64,000 bases of DNA from Bathynomus jamesi. Taxonomy: Eukaryota; Arthropoda; Malacostraca; Isopoda; Cirolanidae. A program made the translations under genes and the position numbers. The notes below the pieces were generated by a model. It saw only the letters and a list, made by a program, of their open reading frames with translations, ran no database searches and was not told the origin of the DNA. Shown one piece after another: positions 11,464 through 21,764 of the stretch; positions within the stretch are counted from its first letter, which is position 1; the number at the start of each line of letters is the position of its first letter. The stretch covers positions 552,501 through 616,500 of the forward strand of contig JAJOZX010000993.1 of assembly GCA_023014485.1 (NCBI GenBank), written 5' to 3'.

Positions 11464-11470
<7 letters not shown>
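10095..11470 (+). pseudogene. Major capsid protein (hexon-type double jelly roll), interrupted
   Basis: The N-terminal block ELALFYMPPTHISIDHSEF (about 10100-10155) and APVEFVIPSSGP with an in-frame stop are followed by YAKLRIAHSDGTD. A second block has GYYHLQSYLEN and FGRLHTDFTFQEKFLVNVV (about 10560-10620). The frame is then split by a DD41D miniature element at 10718-11287. It resumes at 11291 with a stretch whose KYPINRVQLKMFTVPSG matches the next conserved block of Polinton/adintovirus capsids. It ends in a CT microsatellite, so the C-terminal half is missing or replaced. The GRLHxD and KYPIxRVxxKxFTxPxG motifs make the identification solid. Confidence 0.8.
10718..11287 (-). mobile_element. 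DD41D Tc1/mariner-like deletion derivative inside the capsid gene
   Basis: Ends CAGGGTGTCCGAGAATTATC and, inverted, CCGGGTGTCCGAGAATTATC are flanked by TA on both sides. Inverted arms extend at least 110 bp. The minus strand of the middle, about 11150-11010, still codes for the C-terminal tail of a transposase (LKARITAAIERIDV, then RITNGAHIE), a pattern shared with the 57702-58085 transposase. The catalytic core is deleted. The length is 570 bp. Confidence 0.8.
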
Positions 11471-11504
<34 letters not shown>

Positions 11505-11571
11505 CTCCCTCTCGCTCTCTCTTTCTCTCCCTCTCTCTCTCACTCGTTTTCTCTCTCTCTCTCTCTCACTC
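11467..11571. repeat. (CT)n microsatellite
   Basis: A long CT/TC tract with interruptions follows the last capsid block directly. A second CT-rich tract lies at 11691-11735. Between 11590 and 11888 no gene is seen. Confidence 0.95.
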
Positions 11572-11888
11572 TTATATACACATCCCGTTAAAAAGTAGGT
11601 CTAGGGCGGGGTGAAAAGTTTGACCTTCGCCAGAATGAACAATTCAGGCCGAAGCCATCGAAAGCAAGGGTGATCCTATATATGTACAATTCTCTCTCTC
11701 TCCCTCCCTCTATCTATCTCTCCCTCTCGCTTTAAGTTGGAGTGTAAAGCTTGAGGGAAATGGACAGAAGGTAAGACGGTATAATCAAATTTCCCCTTAA
11801 ACATTTCCTAATTAAACGAAGTAAACAGCTGAACAATAGAAGGACATAAATATTTATGGAATATATATATATATATATATTAGTAGTA

Positions 11889-12547
11889 CCGGGTGTCCAT
11901 AAAGTCCTTGTGGAGTTTAAAATATTAATAACTTAGGTTCTATATGAGATGAAAACAATTTGTAAAATGCATTAGAAAGGTAATTTATTCCAGTTTTTCT
12001 ATGAACAAAGATTTTATTTATTCTAATTTTGTTTTTTATTAATTTTTTTTTGAAATGCTACAGAATTACTTTATTCCTGAACTGAGGCGATTAAGGCTTA
12101 TAGCCAATACAGTTTTTCAGCAAGATGGTGCACCTTGCCACTTTGCTCGTAGTGTTCGACAGTTTTTAAGCGAAGTTTTTCCAAACAGATGGCTCGGAAA
12201 AGGTGGGCCAACTGCTTGGTCAGCTCCCTCACCAGATTTGTCCCCATTAGACTTTCTCCTATGGGGACATGTTAAAACTGTAGTTTACTCATCAAAACCT
12301 TCCTCTTTAGACGATCTTCGTGCGAGGATAACTGATGTGATCAATGCCATAACTGAAACACAACTGCAGAACGTGTTTGTGGAACTTCAAAATCGTACTA
12401 TGCTTTGTATCCGTAATGATGGTGGATATGTTGAGACTTAACAATCCTAAGATTAAACATGCTAAAACTGGAATAAATTACCTCTCTATTGGATTTTACA
12501 GTTTGTTTTTATCTCATATATAACCTAAGTTATTAATATTTTAAACT
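11889..12547 (+). mobile_element. DD41D Tc1/mariner-like element, right end lost
   Basis: The left end CCGGGTGTCCATAAAGTCC follows a TA. Its inverted partner is found from about 12450 to 12547 (GTTATTAATATTTTAAACTG and inward) but breaks off before the outermost 20 or so bases, where LINE sequence begins. The reading frame 12055-12441 is the C-terminal half of a transposase: FQQDGAPCH holds the second catalytic aspartate, and SPDLSPLDF holds the third, 41 residues later. The N-terminal helix-turn-helix and the first aspartate are gone. D-D spacing of 41 is reported for the rosa/VISITOR lineage of Tc1/mariner. Confidence 0.8.
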
Positions 12548-13650
12548 GTTAAAGGAGTCAAATCGGATGTCTCGGAAGTAGAGAGCTTTGTCCCACAAGG
12601 GACAGTATTATCTCCTTTGCTGTTCATAATAATGATTGCATATATCGATGCAGATATCAGTGATAGCATTGTATCATGTTTCGCAGATAACACAAAGATA
12701 TGCAAGAAAATATTGAACGAAGGTGACATAACAAAATTACAAAACGACATTGAAACATTATTCCAGTGGGCAGAAGACAACACTATGAAGTTCAACGAAG
12801 AAAAATTCCAATTTCTAAGATATGGTAATAACAGTGAGCTACAGAATAAAGGCTACAAAACTCTGCAAGCCAGACAGGTAACACCAAGTTCACAAGTCAG
12901 GGAACTTGGATAATAATGTCGTGGGATTGCAGAATTCAGAGACCACTATAACATCAAAATTACAACGGCTAGGAAAATAATGGGAATCATCTGGAGGAGC
13001 TTCCGCAGCAGAAAAGCAAACATCATGCTCAAATTATGGAAGAGTCTAGTCCTACCCATAATTGAGTTTGCTCAGTACTCACAAGCCCGTACAGAAAACG
13101 AGACATTGCGAACATTGAAGCGATCCAAAGGACCTTTACGTCTAAGATAGAGGAAACGGAAGGTGAAGACTGCTGGTCTCGACGACAATCCCTGAAACTC
13201 TACTCTCTGGAAAGAAGGCGCGAGCGGTATAAAATAATATACATATGGAAAATACTTGAGGGCTTTGTCCCTAACCTTAGAAATGAAATAGAAACAAACT
13301 GGAATGAGAGAAAAGGCACATTTTTTACTGTCCCAGCTGCGGTGGGACAGGGGGCCATGAAAACTAGGATGGAAAATACTCTCAGAATACGAGGCCCAAA
13401 GCTCTTCAATGCCCTACCAAAAGAAGTGAGGAATCTCCAGCACACTGACCTGAATAACTTCAAGAACCAGCTGGACAGATTCTTGTGCAAAGTCCCTGAG
13501 CAGTCATGCATGGATGGCTACGAGGGCAGGAGGAGATCAGAAAGCAATTCCCTCCTTCACCAAATCACACAAATGAGGCGGGATGCTGCAGGGGGGTCGA
13601 CCGCATGTCGATCCTGAACAGTCGTTCGAACTCATATAAAGTAAAAAGTA
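12548..13650 (+). mobile_element. LINE fragment, RT C-terminal part
   Basis: A frame at 12548-12913 shows VPQGTVLSPLLF (motif B) and SCFADNTKI, where the usual FADD has become FADN. A second frame continues from about 13150 (LKLYSLERRRERYKIIYIWK) through RGPKLFNALPKEVRN to a C-terminus at 13617. The 5' part with the endonuclease is missing. The C-terminal blocks resemble those of the LINE at 26.5-26.9 kb (LYSLERRRERYTIIYIWK, RGPRLFNQLPKNLRN), so both belong to one clade. The element ends in an AT microsatellite that hosts the next transposon. Confidence 0.8.
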
Positions 13651-13685
13651 AGGATATATAACATATATATATATATATATATACA

Positions 13686-15182
13686 CAGGGTGTTTGAAAA
13701 CTTTCTGTACAAATTGTAATGGGGGATAGGCAACCCAAGACAAACCCTTTTCGTCTATAAGTGTATGTCCGCTGACGTCACGATTCGGCGCGAGAGGGCG
13801 CCGCTGCAATTGGCTAAAAGGTGAAGTGGGCTAGACTCGCGCTTGCCGCGGGCATTCTTAAATCGAACGTAGTACGCGTAACATGGAGCGCTTCACGACT
13901 GCTGAGATGGCTGACATGCATATGGTGTATGGGGCTGCCAATGGAAACGGAAGAGTTGCTGTGAGGTTGTACCGACAGCGCTTCCCAAACAGACGTGTGC
14001 CAAACCACCAAACGTTTGCGCATTTGCATCGGCGACTGCGAGAAACTGGAACATTCCATGCAAACATGCATGGCACTGGGCGGGAGAGAAACGTGCGCAC
14101 TCCTGACATGGAAGAAGAAATCCTACGGCGATTTGAGGACAATTCAAGCGCAAGCACGCGAGGTGTTGCACGTATCCTCGGTGTGAACCACGACCTGGTC
14201 TGGAGAGTGTTGCACGAGCAGCAGTTACATCCGTTTCATCGTCAGAGAGTCCAGGCATTACAACCTCGGGATTACCCTCTTCGTGTGGAATTCGCACGCT
14301 GGTTTCTGCAGCAGACAGCGGTGCAGCCTAATTTTCCGGCTTATGTGCTGTTCTCAGATGAGGCCTGTTTCACACGTGAGGGTGTGTTTAACATGCACAA
14401 TTCTCACGTGTGGGCGCACGCAAATCCACATGCTACACGGGTGCATACTCATCAAGAACGGTTCGCCGTCAATGTTTGGGCGGGTATCGTCCATGGCAAG
14501 TTGATTGGGCCGTACCTGCTGCCTGCCCGACTCGACGGGCGGGTTTATCGGATATTTCTTGAAGAAACGTTGCCGGAACTGCTGGAAGATGTTCCCGTGG
14601 CTATTCGTAGACGAATGTGGTTTCAACACGACGGGGCCCCAGCACACTCCAGCAACGATGTGCGGGATTATCTGAACACCACTTTTGGGGACCGATGGAT
14701 AGGCCGGGTGGGCCGTAGCCTGGCCACCGAGATCGCCCGATTTAACATGCCTCGATTTCTTCCTGTGGGGACACATGAAAAACCTCGTGTACGAGACTCC
14801 CATTTACTCAAAAGAAGACCTCGTAGCAAGAATCGCTGTCGCCGCTGGAACTGTTCCCGAAATGCCGGGAATCTTTCGACGTGTACGTCGGTCAATGCTT
14901 CGACGCTGTCGGGCATGCATTGATGCTACCGGTCGAAACTTTCAGCACCTTCTTTAAATAAACATGCCTTCTTTAAATAAACATGTTACGCGTACTACGT
15001 CCGATTTAAGAATGCCCGCGGCAAGCGCGAGTCTAGCCCACTTCACCTTTTAGCCAATTGCAGCGGCGCCCTCTCGCGCCGAATGGTGACGTCAGCGGAC
15101 ATACACTTATAGACGAAAAGGGTTTGTCTTGGTGTTGCCTATCCCCCATTGCAATTTGTATAGAAAGTTTTCAAACACCCTG
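13686..15182 (+). mobile_element. DD41D Tc1/mariner-like element, copy 1 (1497 bp)
   Basis: Inverted ends CAGGGTGTTTGAAAACTTTC sit in a TA microsatellite. The inverted arms are about 190-200 bp, an unusually long terminal repeat for this group, and reach almost to the start codon. The second copy lies at 58229-59725, is nearly identical by eye and has the same total length. Both therefore moved recently. Confidence 0.92.
13883..14957 (+). pseudogene. DD41D transposase, frameshifted before the third catalytic residue
   Basis: The protein starts MERFTTAEMADMHMVYGAANG with an N-terminal helix-turn-helix domain of the DUF4817 type, followed by a second helix-turn-helix (RILGVNHDLVWRVLHE, about residues 93-108). 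It then has the DDE core with LFSDEACFTREG and MWFQHDGAPAHSS. Near 14705 two bases are missing relative to copy 2 (GGGTGGGCC against GGGGTGGGCCC). This shifts the frame and removes the SPDL...LDFFLWGH block that holds the third aspartate. Downstream, the original frame (LVYETPIYSKEDL...) continues to a stop at 14957. Intact length would be close to 350 residues. It was the DNA cut-and-paste enzyme of the surrounding element. Confidence 0.88.
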
Positions 15183-15413
15183 TATATATGGAATGGGTAA
15201 ATCAGTCTCTCACATTTTTGCATGCAATGTTGTATGCAATTGCACTGCACTCGACATTTTTGTCATCATACTACTGAAGCCTCTGAGGAAAAAGATTACA
15301 GTCATTGTTACTAACACTTTAAAATTCTGAAAATAATGCTTAGTTGCGGGCAGTAAGGCGAATAGAGTATTGGGTTTTATTTCGCTTAACTTTGAATATA
15401 AATCTTATAACAC

Positions 15414-18400
15414 TAGGGTAGGTTGATTTTGGAACTGTGATCTTGGACTAGTCTAGATAGAAAGGTATTAATGCATAAAAAACTTTGCACCAACTCATAT
15501 TTGTGAAAATGATTGTATTTTTTGAGGATTGTTAATTATTTTTAAGTTGTAAAATTGCCGAATTTTACGCGTAAAATCGCGCGCGCGACATTCGCGCAAT
15601 GTAAACAAACAAAATATTGGACCTTATTTCATCAAAATAATCAATTAAAATTCGGCTTTTTTAACAAAACGATGCTTGAAACTTACTGTAAATGCATTAT
15701 AGATGTTTATTAGTGTATTATTTTGTATTTTTTAATGATATTTACCTATAAAATGTGTATTAAATTAAGTTATTTTATGATGCGTTTATTTCATTGTGTT
15801 TATTTTCAGATATTTCATAAAAATGGGTAAAAAACGGAAGTCTGCAGTGTTAACTCGAAGTGATAGTGCCAAAAAATTCAGTGGCCAACCTTCCCCTTTG
15901 GATAAAACAGAGCCTCCTACCCTTCGCCAAGTTATTCAGTACAGTTATTTCCTCCAAAACAGCCACCCGGACTTGAAAGACTATGATATTGCTAAAATGA
16001 TAGCAAAGGATGTGATTCAGATCTGTCAGGCAGTGAACCCGCGGCTGCCCCTGTATGAGGAATATTATGTAGTGAAATTGGTGGATAAAGTGTGCTTCAA
16101 GAAAGCAAAAGAGATAAACAGGAAATCTCTTTCTACATTCCAGGAGCAAAATTTGGAGGAAAAGCTGGATAAACTTTTTGACATTTCTGCTTGCACCTGT
16201 AAGCTACCTGTTCGTCCCTGTGATGACAATGCTGTGAAGTGCAAGAAAGAAAATTGTCAAACACAGCACATAATCTGCACTTGTCCTCCCAGTAAGAAGG
16301 TAATGCTATTATTTTTTAAACTTTTAACTGGCTTAACTTAGTGCGATTAGGTGCCTTTTAAATGGAAGGAAATTCAATGCTTGTAATTGAAAAATATCCG
16401 CATTTTCCTCCTGTAATCTTCCTTCCCCCCCCCATGGTAATAGAAATTAATAATCAATTTTTTCAGGATTTTATCTCTTATTTTAGATCCGCTATTTAAT
16501 AGACTTTAATATTTCAGGTTCCAGTAGAGGAGAGGGAATACTTGAGAGATCAGAAGGCCAAAATAGGACCCAAGGGCTCTTTCCAGCTGGGATCTGTGGA
16601 TAAAGCTGCTGTGAAGAGAGACCAGAGGGCTGCAGCTGAAGCAGAAAGATTACAGAGCCAGATTCAACAGCAACAGGAAGTGGATTTGGCCACTTTTGCC
16701 TCCACACCTTCACAAGATATTTCTTTTGAATCCAGCTCAGGAGAATCAGGAGAGGTAATATATTTTTTTCTTATATCTTATCCCATTTTTACCCAAATTT
16801 ATCCCTACTTTTTGTCCCAATTTCCCCCCTTTTTTCCCCCATTTTCGCTTTAGTAATTTATTTTTTATTTTCATTTCAGCCATCTGGTGGTGAAGCTGAA
16901 AAGTTCAAGCCAAGGAGGCACCCAAGTGGAGGTTACAGCTTTTTGAAAACCCCCAGATATGCCATGGAACTGATCAGGGGTGATGTTTCTTCCAATCTTG
17001 GGCAAGTCTTGCTAATGCCTTCCTCCTGGACTTACAAGCTATGGACCTGCTTAAGCCTGGCCTTGATGTGAAACAGATAATAGTTGATAAATCGAAAATG
17101 GACAGGGAAAAAGCTAGAATGAAAGTGAAAAGTGATGAAAAGCACAATGAGGGTCTGGAAAAGTTAGTCTGTATTGGGGTTGATGGGAAAGTTGACAAGG
17201 ACACTTTGCTGTACAGAGAAGTTAAGGATGAAAATGGGGAGACTAAGCTGAAGAAAGGAAAGGGACAAGAGCACCATTTGACTTTCACAAAGGAGCCGGG
17301 AACTGAAAGTGGAACATATCTTACTCACAGAGTCATCCCAATTAAAGGTGCGACTGGAGTTCTTCTTGGTGAAGAAGTTGCTAGTGTCTTGGAGGAGTTT
17401 AACAGTGTTCATACCCTGAAAGCTGTCCTCCTTGACAACACAAATACAAACACTGGCTGGGAGGGAAGCCTTCTAGCAGCTCTGGAAAATAAAATTGAGC
17501 GGAAATTGCACACCATTGGCTGTTCACTCCATCAGAATGAGCTTCCTTTCAGAGCTGTTTTCAAGCATCTTGATGGCAGTACCAAAAGTCCCACTGCTTT
17601 CACTGGTCCGCTGGGAAAACTCTGTGAAATTGACTACCAAGATCTGCCACAAGTGGAATTCACCAAACTCAGTGGCCCCGTGGATGACATGGAATTTGCT
17701 GAGGAGACACTGAATGATCTCAGTAGCGACCAGAGGCTTCTTTTGGAGTATGTGCTTGGAATTTCCAGGGGCAAAGTCAACCCAAGATTTGCTGCCTGGA
17801 AAATTGGACCATTAAACCATGCAAGATGGTTGACTTTGGCAATTAGATTGATGTGTCTGTGGACCAGAGGTGCTTACCCTCCAGAACTACAGGATAAGCT
17901 TTACCAGGCCATCAAGTTCATTGTGGAAGTGTATGCAGTCAGTTGGTTTGAGATCAAAAGGGACAGTAAGTTCCACAATCAGCAGCTGTACATCTTCAAC
18001 ATGATCCAGAGGATCAAGCAGCAGTCTGAAGAAATCCAGGGTGTTGCTTTCAAGAACCTGAAGTACAATGCTTTTGCCTTGCTGCCCGAGAATATGCTGT
18101 ACTCCATGATGAAGTCTGATGACTTGGAAGTGAGAGAAGCTGCTCTCAAGAAAATTCTGTCCATCAGGTAAGCATTTATTAATTTTAAAAAATGTGAAAA
18201 AAAAATTTGATTATGGGGATTTATTTAATAAAAAAAGGCCCGAGTTCTATAAATCCCCATAATCGAATTTTTTTTCACATTTTCTTATCCCAATTCCCCC
18301 TTCCCCTCTGATAATGGAAATAATCTTACCTTCTTTCTGAAAAAAAATTCGATTATGGGGATTTATAGAACTCGGGTTTTTTTTTTTTTAATTTAAGTTA

Positions 18401-19131
18401 AATTAAATTAGCAATTCTGAGACTAATAGGGATTAAATCTTAAACTGGAATAAAAAATAAATTAATTATTATTCTTTCAGAAGTGGGAAGCCAGCCAAGA
18501 AGAGGCTGAAGAAGATCACAGCCATCAACATTGAAGCTACCCACTGGTCAGAACTAATCAACCTTTCTCAAAGTGGCATCTGTGAACCTGCTCTCACAGA
18601 AGACTTTTCTGACCAGGAGCTTCAAGAAGTATTGCTGAATGGCACCAAGCTGGAGCTGCCTGATCTGCCTTCACATTCTCAGAGTGTTGAAAGGGCCGTG
18701 AAGCTGACATCTGAAGCTTCCCATACTGTTTATGGACTCGAATCAAGGCACAAACACATTCTGGCCAAAGCCCTAAGCCGCCAGATGAGGCCTTCCTTTG
18801 CTTCTAAGGGCTCTTACAGTGAAAATTATTATGATTTTGGGATCTAAATGTCTATTTGACTCTGTACATGTTTTTTTTACATTTTTTGAATAAAATTGTA
18901 ACGTTTTTCAGGATTTTTTTTATGAAAATAGCATGTTTTTTTCGGCCGAAAATTGCGAAAATGCGGTATTTTTCGGTACGATTTTTTGACGATTTTTGAA
19001 ACGGTTTCCTCAAAAAACGGTTAAAGCTAGGGATCTGAAATGTTTTGTCAGTTATTATCATATTAAGCCCTGACTATCTCGACTAGTCCAAAGTCGATAT
19101 CTAAAAAGATGCGGCAAATCAACCTACCTTA
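15414..19131 (+). mobile_element. Element A: intron-containing DNA transposon, TAGGGTAGG ends
   Basis: The ends are TAGGGTAGGTTGATTT on the left and, inverted, TAAGGTAGGTTGATTT on the right, with a further shared block GGACTAGTC inside. The flanks TTATAACAC (15405-15413 and 19132-19140) are identical, a 9-bp target duplication (8 to 10 depending on where the end is set). The insertion lies inside a CR1 fragment whose reading continues on the other side. One multi-exon gene fills the element. Intron 3 (18168-18480) contains three alternating copies of a GATTATGGGGATTTAT motif that can fold back. Relatives are element B (27816-32226) and element C (55627-57597). Confidence 0.85.
15823..18847 (+). 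pseudogene. Element A transposase-like gene, four exons, one frameshift
   Basis: Exons are 15823-16299, 16518-16754, 16880-18167 and 18481-18847. All three introns have GT and AG borders and keep phase (0, 0, 2). The start is an ATG 13 bases after a possible 5' UTR acceptor. Combined length is 2369 bases, about 789 residues, with a single frame change near 17000 in exon 3. The N-terminal part has TLRQVIQYSYFL and a cysteine-rich segment (SACTCKLPVRPC to CTCPP). The core has EHHLTFTKEPG, LLDNTNTNTGWEGS, TIGCSLHQNELPFR and LNHARWLTLAIRL. The C-terminus is SFASKGSYSENYYDFGI. A polyadenylation signal AATAAA is at 18889. The order of an aspartate-NTG motif, C-x-L-H-x-N-E and H-A-R-W recurs in elements B and C. 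I infer a transposase. I know similar arthropod proteins only as uncharacterised. Confidence 0.75.
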
Positions 19132-19957
19132 TTATAACACTGTTTTGCCATTATTATTATTATTATTATTACTAGCAAAAATACCGCCCTACGGGCGGTT
19201 TTTGCTATTTCCTGCGGAAGGCTTGGAGCCCTCGGCCAATTATTTCATCTGGGAAATGAATTTTCTTACCTCAAGGTATTATTTCCTGTTATAAAATATA
19301 AAAGAGAACACTTCATCATAAACTTATCTTTATTTCATTACTGAAGAATCTCCTTGTAGACATAATTGTCAACAAATACTCCATTTTCATTTCTTTCTGT
19401 CAGGACTTTCATCAAAAGATCGGCGCTACGCTCTGATTTCGCTAGCTCTGCAGTACTTGGGCATTCGGCCCAAACCGAATCGAATTGTGGGCCTACGGCG
19501 TATTTTATTTTGAACATCATTCCTATCCTCTCACCTTGGGCCTCAGTAATTGGGGTGCCTGCGGCGCCCCAATTACTGTTGGTTCAATTATTTAGTCAAT
19601 AAAACTATAGAAAAGAACGCAGCCATGAAAATCTAAAGCTTCACAAATCTTGATACAATGAGCTCAAATGTGAAGCTTAAGATTTTCATGATTGCGTTTT
19701 TCTATAGTTTTATTAACCAAATAATTGAACTGACAGTAACTGGGGAGCCTGCGGCCCCCCAATTACTGGGGGTTCAATTATTTTGTCAATAAAACTATAG
19801 TCAGGAAAATCTTAAGCTTCACAAATCTTCTTGACACAATGTGAAGCTCAAGATTTCCATGGCTGCCTTCCCAATTACTGTCGGTTCAATTATATGGTCA
19901 ATAAAACTATAGAAAAGAACGCAGCCATGAAAATCTAAAGCTTCACAAATCTTGATA

Positions 19958-21764
19958 CCACGTGACCACAAAAATTGTCCCTGTTTTTAATCGCTTATTA
20001 CTCAGTCATTATTGCAGCTTCACAAATGAAATAAAAAGCATTCGAAAGAGAACATTTTAAAGTTTTAATTTATTCTACATGTGTTCAAAGTAGACGTCCC
20101 TGGACATTCTTACATTTCACACAACGGGAAAGGAAGTTATTTATTACATTTTCCAAAACGCTGCATTCAATGGACTGTACACACTCTACCACCGCTTGCT
20201 TTAATTCTTCGATAGAGGATGGCTCTTGCCTGAATACTTTGTCCTTGACAAATCCCCAGAGAAAAAAGTCCAAAGGTGATAGATCGGGAGATCTTGCGGG
20301 CCAGGGAAACTGCGAGCGATGAGAAATGAATCTTTGTTCAAAAAATCTTGTTAAACATTCCAGTGATTGCCTAGTTGTGTGGGCTGTTGCTCCGTCTTGC
20401 TGAAACCACTTGTTACTGCAGTTTTCTTGTTCAAAAACAGTGTTCAGCATTTCTACATATCTTTCTGAAGTTACTGAAAGCGGTCTCCTTGTCTCTGGGT
20501 CCTCAAAAAAGTAAGGACCATAAACCTTGCTGCTACTCAAACCACACACCAGACAGTAACTTTTGGTGAATGCAGAGGTTTCTCCAAGTGTATATTTGGC
20601 TTGTTTTGTGACCAACACCGGTAATTCTGTCTGTTGATGAACCCATTGAGATAGATGTGGCATTCATCACTGAATATTATGTCACTTAATCTTATCTGGT
20701 TTTGTTCAATTATTGTTTCAATGCGTTCACAAAACATCAAACGACGCTGGTAGTCTTGTTCGCTAAGCTGTTGCAAACACATAATTTTGAATGACTTCAT
20801 TCTCAAATCCAACGTGATTATTTTCCGAATGCTCTCCCGTTTGATTCCTGTCACAGCTGATAGTCGTCTCACAGATTTCTTGTTGTCCGTTTCAAGCTGA
20901 TTTGCGACTGAATCAATGTTTTCAGCGGTTCGCACACCTTTGCTGCGCCCAGAGTTGCCTTTATGCATGTTCTTGATTGAGCCGTGATGTTTCCATTTTG
21001 CGAAAATCCTGCGAATCGTTTTAGGATCTATGGTCCTTTGCTGACCGTATTGTCGTCTGAAAGACCGTTGGGTGGCAACTACCGAGCCATGTTTGATCAT
21101 CTCTTCTGCGATGACAACACGTTGCATGTCCGACAAATAACCCATGATTGTGGTGGATAAAACTGTCATTTTTTTATAAGTACTGATTTCGTATCCAGGA
21201 TATCGAAAAAATTAAATAAAACTTTTAAATATTCTTTTTCGAAAGCTTTTTATTTCATTTGTGAAGCTGCAATAATGACTGAGTAATAAGCGATTAAAAA
21301 CAGGGACAATTTTTGTGGTAAAAAAAGACGGAGCAACAGCCCACACAACTAGGCAATCACTGGAATGTTTAACAAGATTTTTTGAACAAAGATTCATTTC
21401 TCATCGCTCGCAGTTTCCCTGGCCCGCAAGATCTCCCGATCTATCACCTTTGGACTTTTTTCTCTGGGGATTTGTCAAGGACAAAGTATTCAGGCAAGAG
21501 CCATCCTCTATCGAAGAATTAAAGCAAGCGGTGGTAGAGAGTGTACAGTCCATTGAATGCAGCGTTTTGGAAAATGTAATAAATAACTTCCTTTCCCGTT
21601 GTGTGAAATGTAAGAATGTCCAGGGACGTCACTTTGAACACATGTAGAATAAATTAAAACTTTAAAATGTTCTCTTTCGAATGCTTTTCATTTCATTTGT
21701 GAAGCTGCAATAATGACTGAGTAATAAGCGATTAAAAACAGGGACAATTTTTGTGGTCACGTGG
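19958..21764 (-). mobile_element. DD41D composite: full element plus inverted 3' arm
   Basis: The outer ends CCACGTGACCACAAAAATTG are perfect inverted repeats flanked by TA in a site whose empty form exists in the neighbouring repeat unit. 19958-21319 is a minus-oriented element with its own 5' end at 21240-21319, lacking the outermost bases. It is joined directly at 21320 to an inverted copy of the 3' third (21320-21764, plus strand, from DGATAHTTRQS to the end). Both outer ends are therefore 3' ends of the same element. Confidence 0.85.
20085..21169 (-). pseudogene. DD41D transposase, one frameshift
   Basis: The N-terminus begins MTVLSTTIMGYLSDMQRVVI with a helix-turn-helix (HGSVVATQRSFRRQYG) and a second one (RRLSAVTGIKRESIRKII). 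IIFSDECHIYLNG holds the first catalytic aspartate. After WCVV (near 20540) the frame changes, and KWFQQDGATAHTTRQ holds the second aspartate. SPDLSPLDFFLWGF follows, with the third aspartate 41 residues after the second. The C-terminus is FLSRCVKCKNVQGRLL. Total is about 345 residues. All three catalytic residues remain, and only the frameshift near 20540 breaks it. Confidence 0.85.

Larger units (their letters stand above)
1..11470. mobile_element. Degenerate adintovirus/Polinton-like endogenous element (left end off window)
   Basis: A family B DNA polymerase and small genes on the minus strand sit beside plus-strand genes for a packaging ATPase, a conserved small protein, a minor-capsid-like protein and a hexon-type major capsid protein. 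This gene set is that of adintoviruses and Polintons/Mavericks. The two strands diverge from about 7.1-7.8 kb. All recognised genes carry frameshifts or stops. Two later insertions are visible, a LINE (4441-5945) and a DD41D miniature element (10718-11287). No integrase and no terminal inverted repeat is visible. The left side runs off position 1 and the right side decays into a CT microsatellite after the capsid gene. Assignment rests on recognised conserved blocks in four genes and on their arrangement. Confidence 0.85.

Noticed and set aside
11292..11591. A single 99-codon gene ending in Ser-Leu repeats
   Set aside because: Only the first 58 or so codons are capsid sequence. The rest is translation of a CT microsatellite.
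13893..14803. Minus-strand frames over the DD41D copies (also 58437-58841, 59143-59460)
   Set aside because: They are shadows of the transposase. The same shadows appear in both copies because the copies are nearly identical.
19958..21764. Two separate, independently inserted DD41D copies
   Set aside because: There is no TA and no outer terminal sequence at the 21319/21320 junction. Only the outer ends are bordered by TA, so it behaves as one composite.
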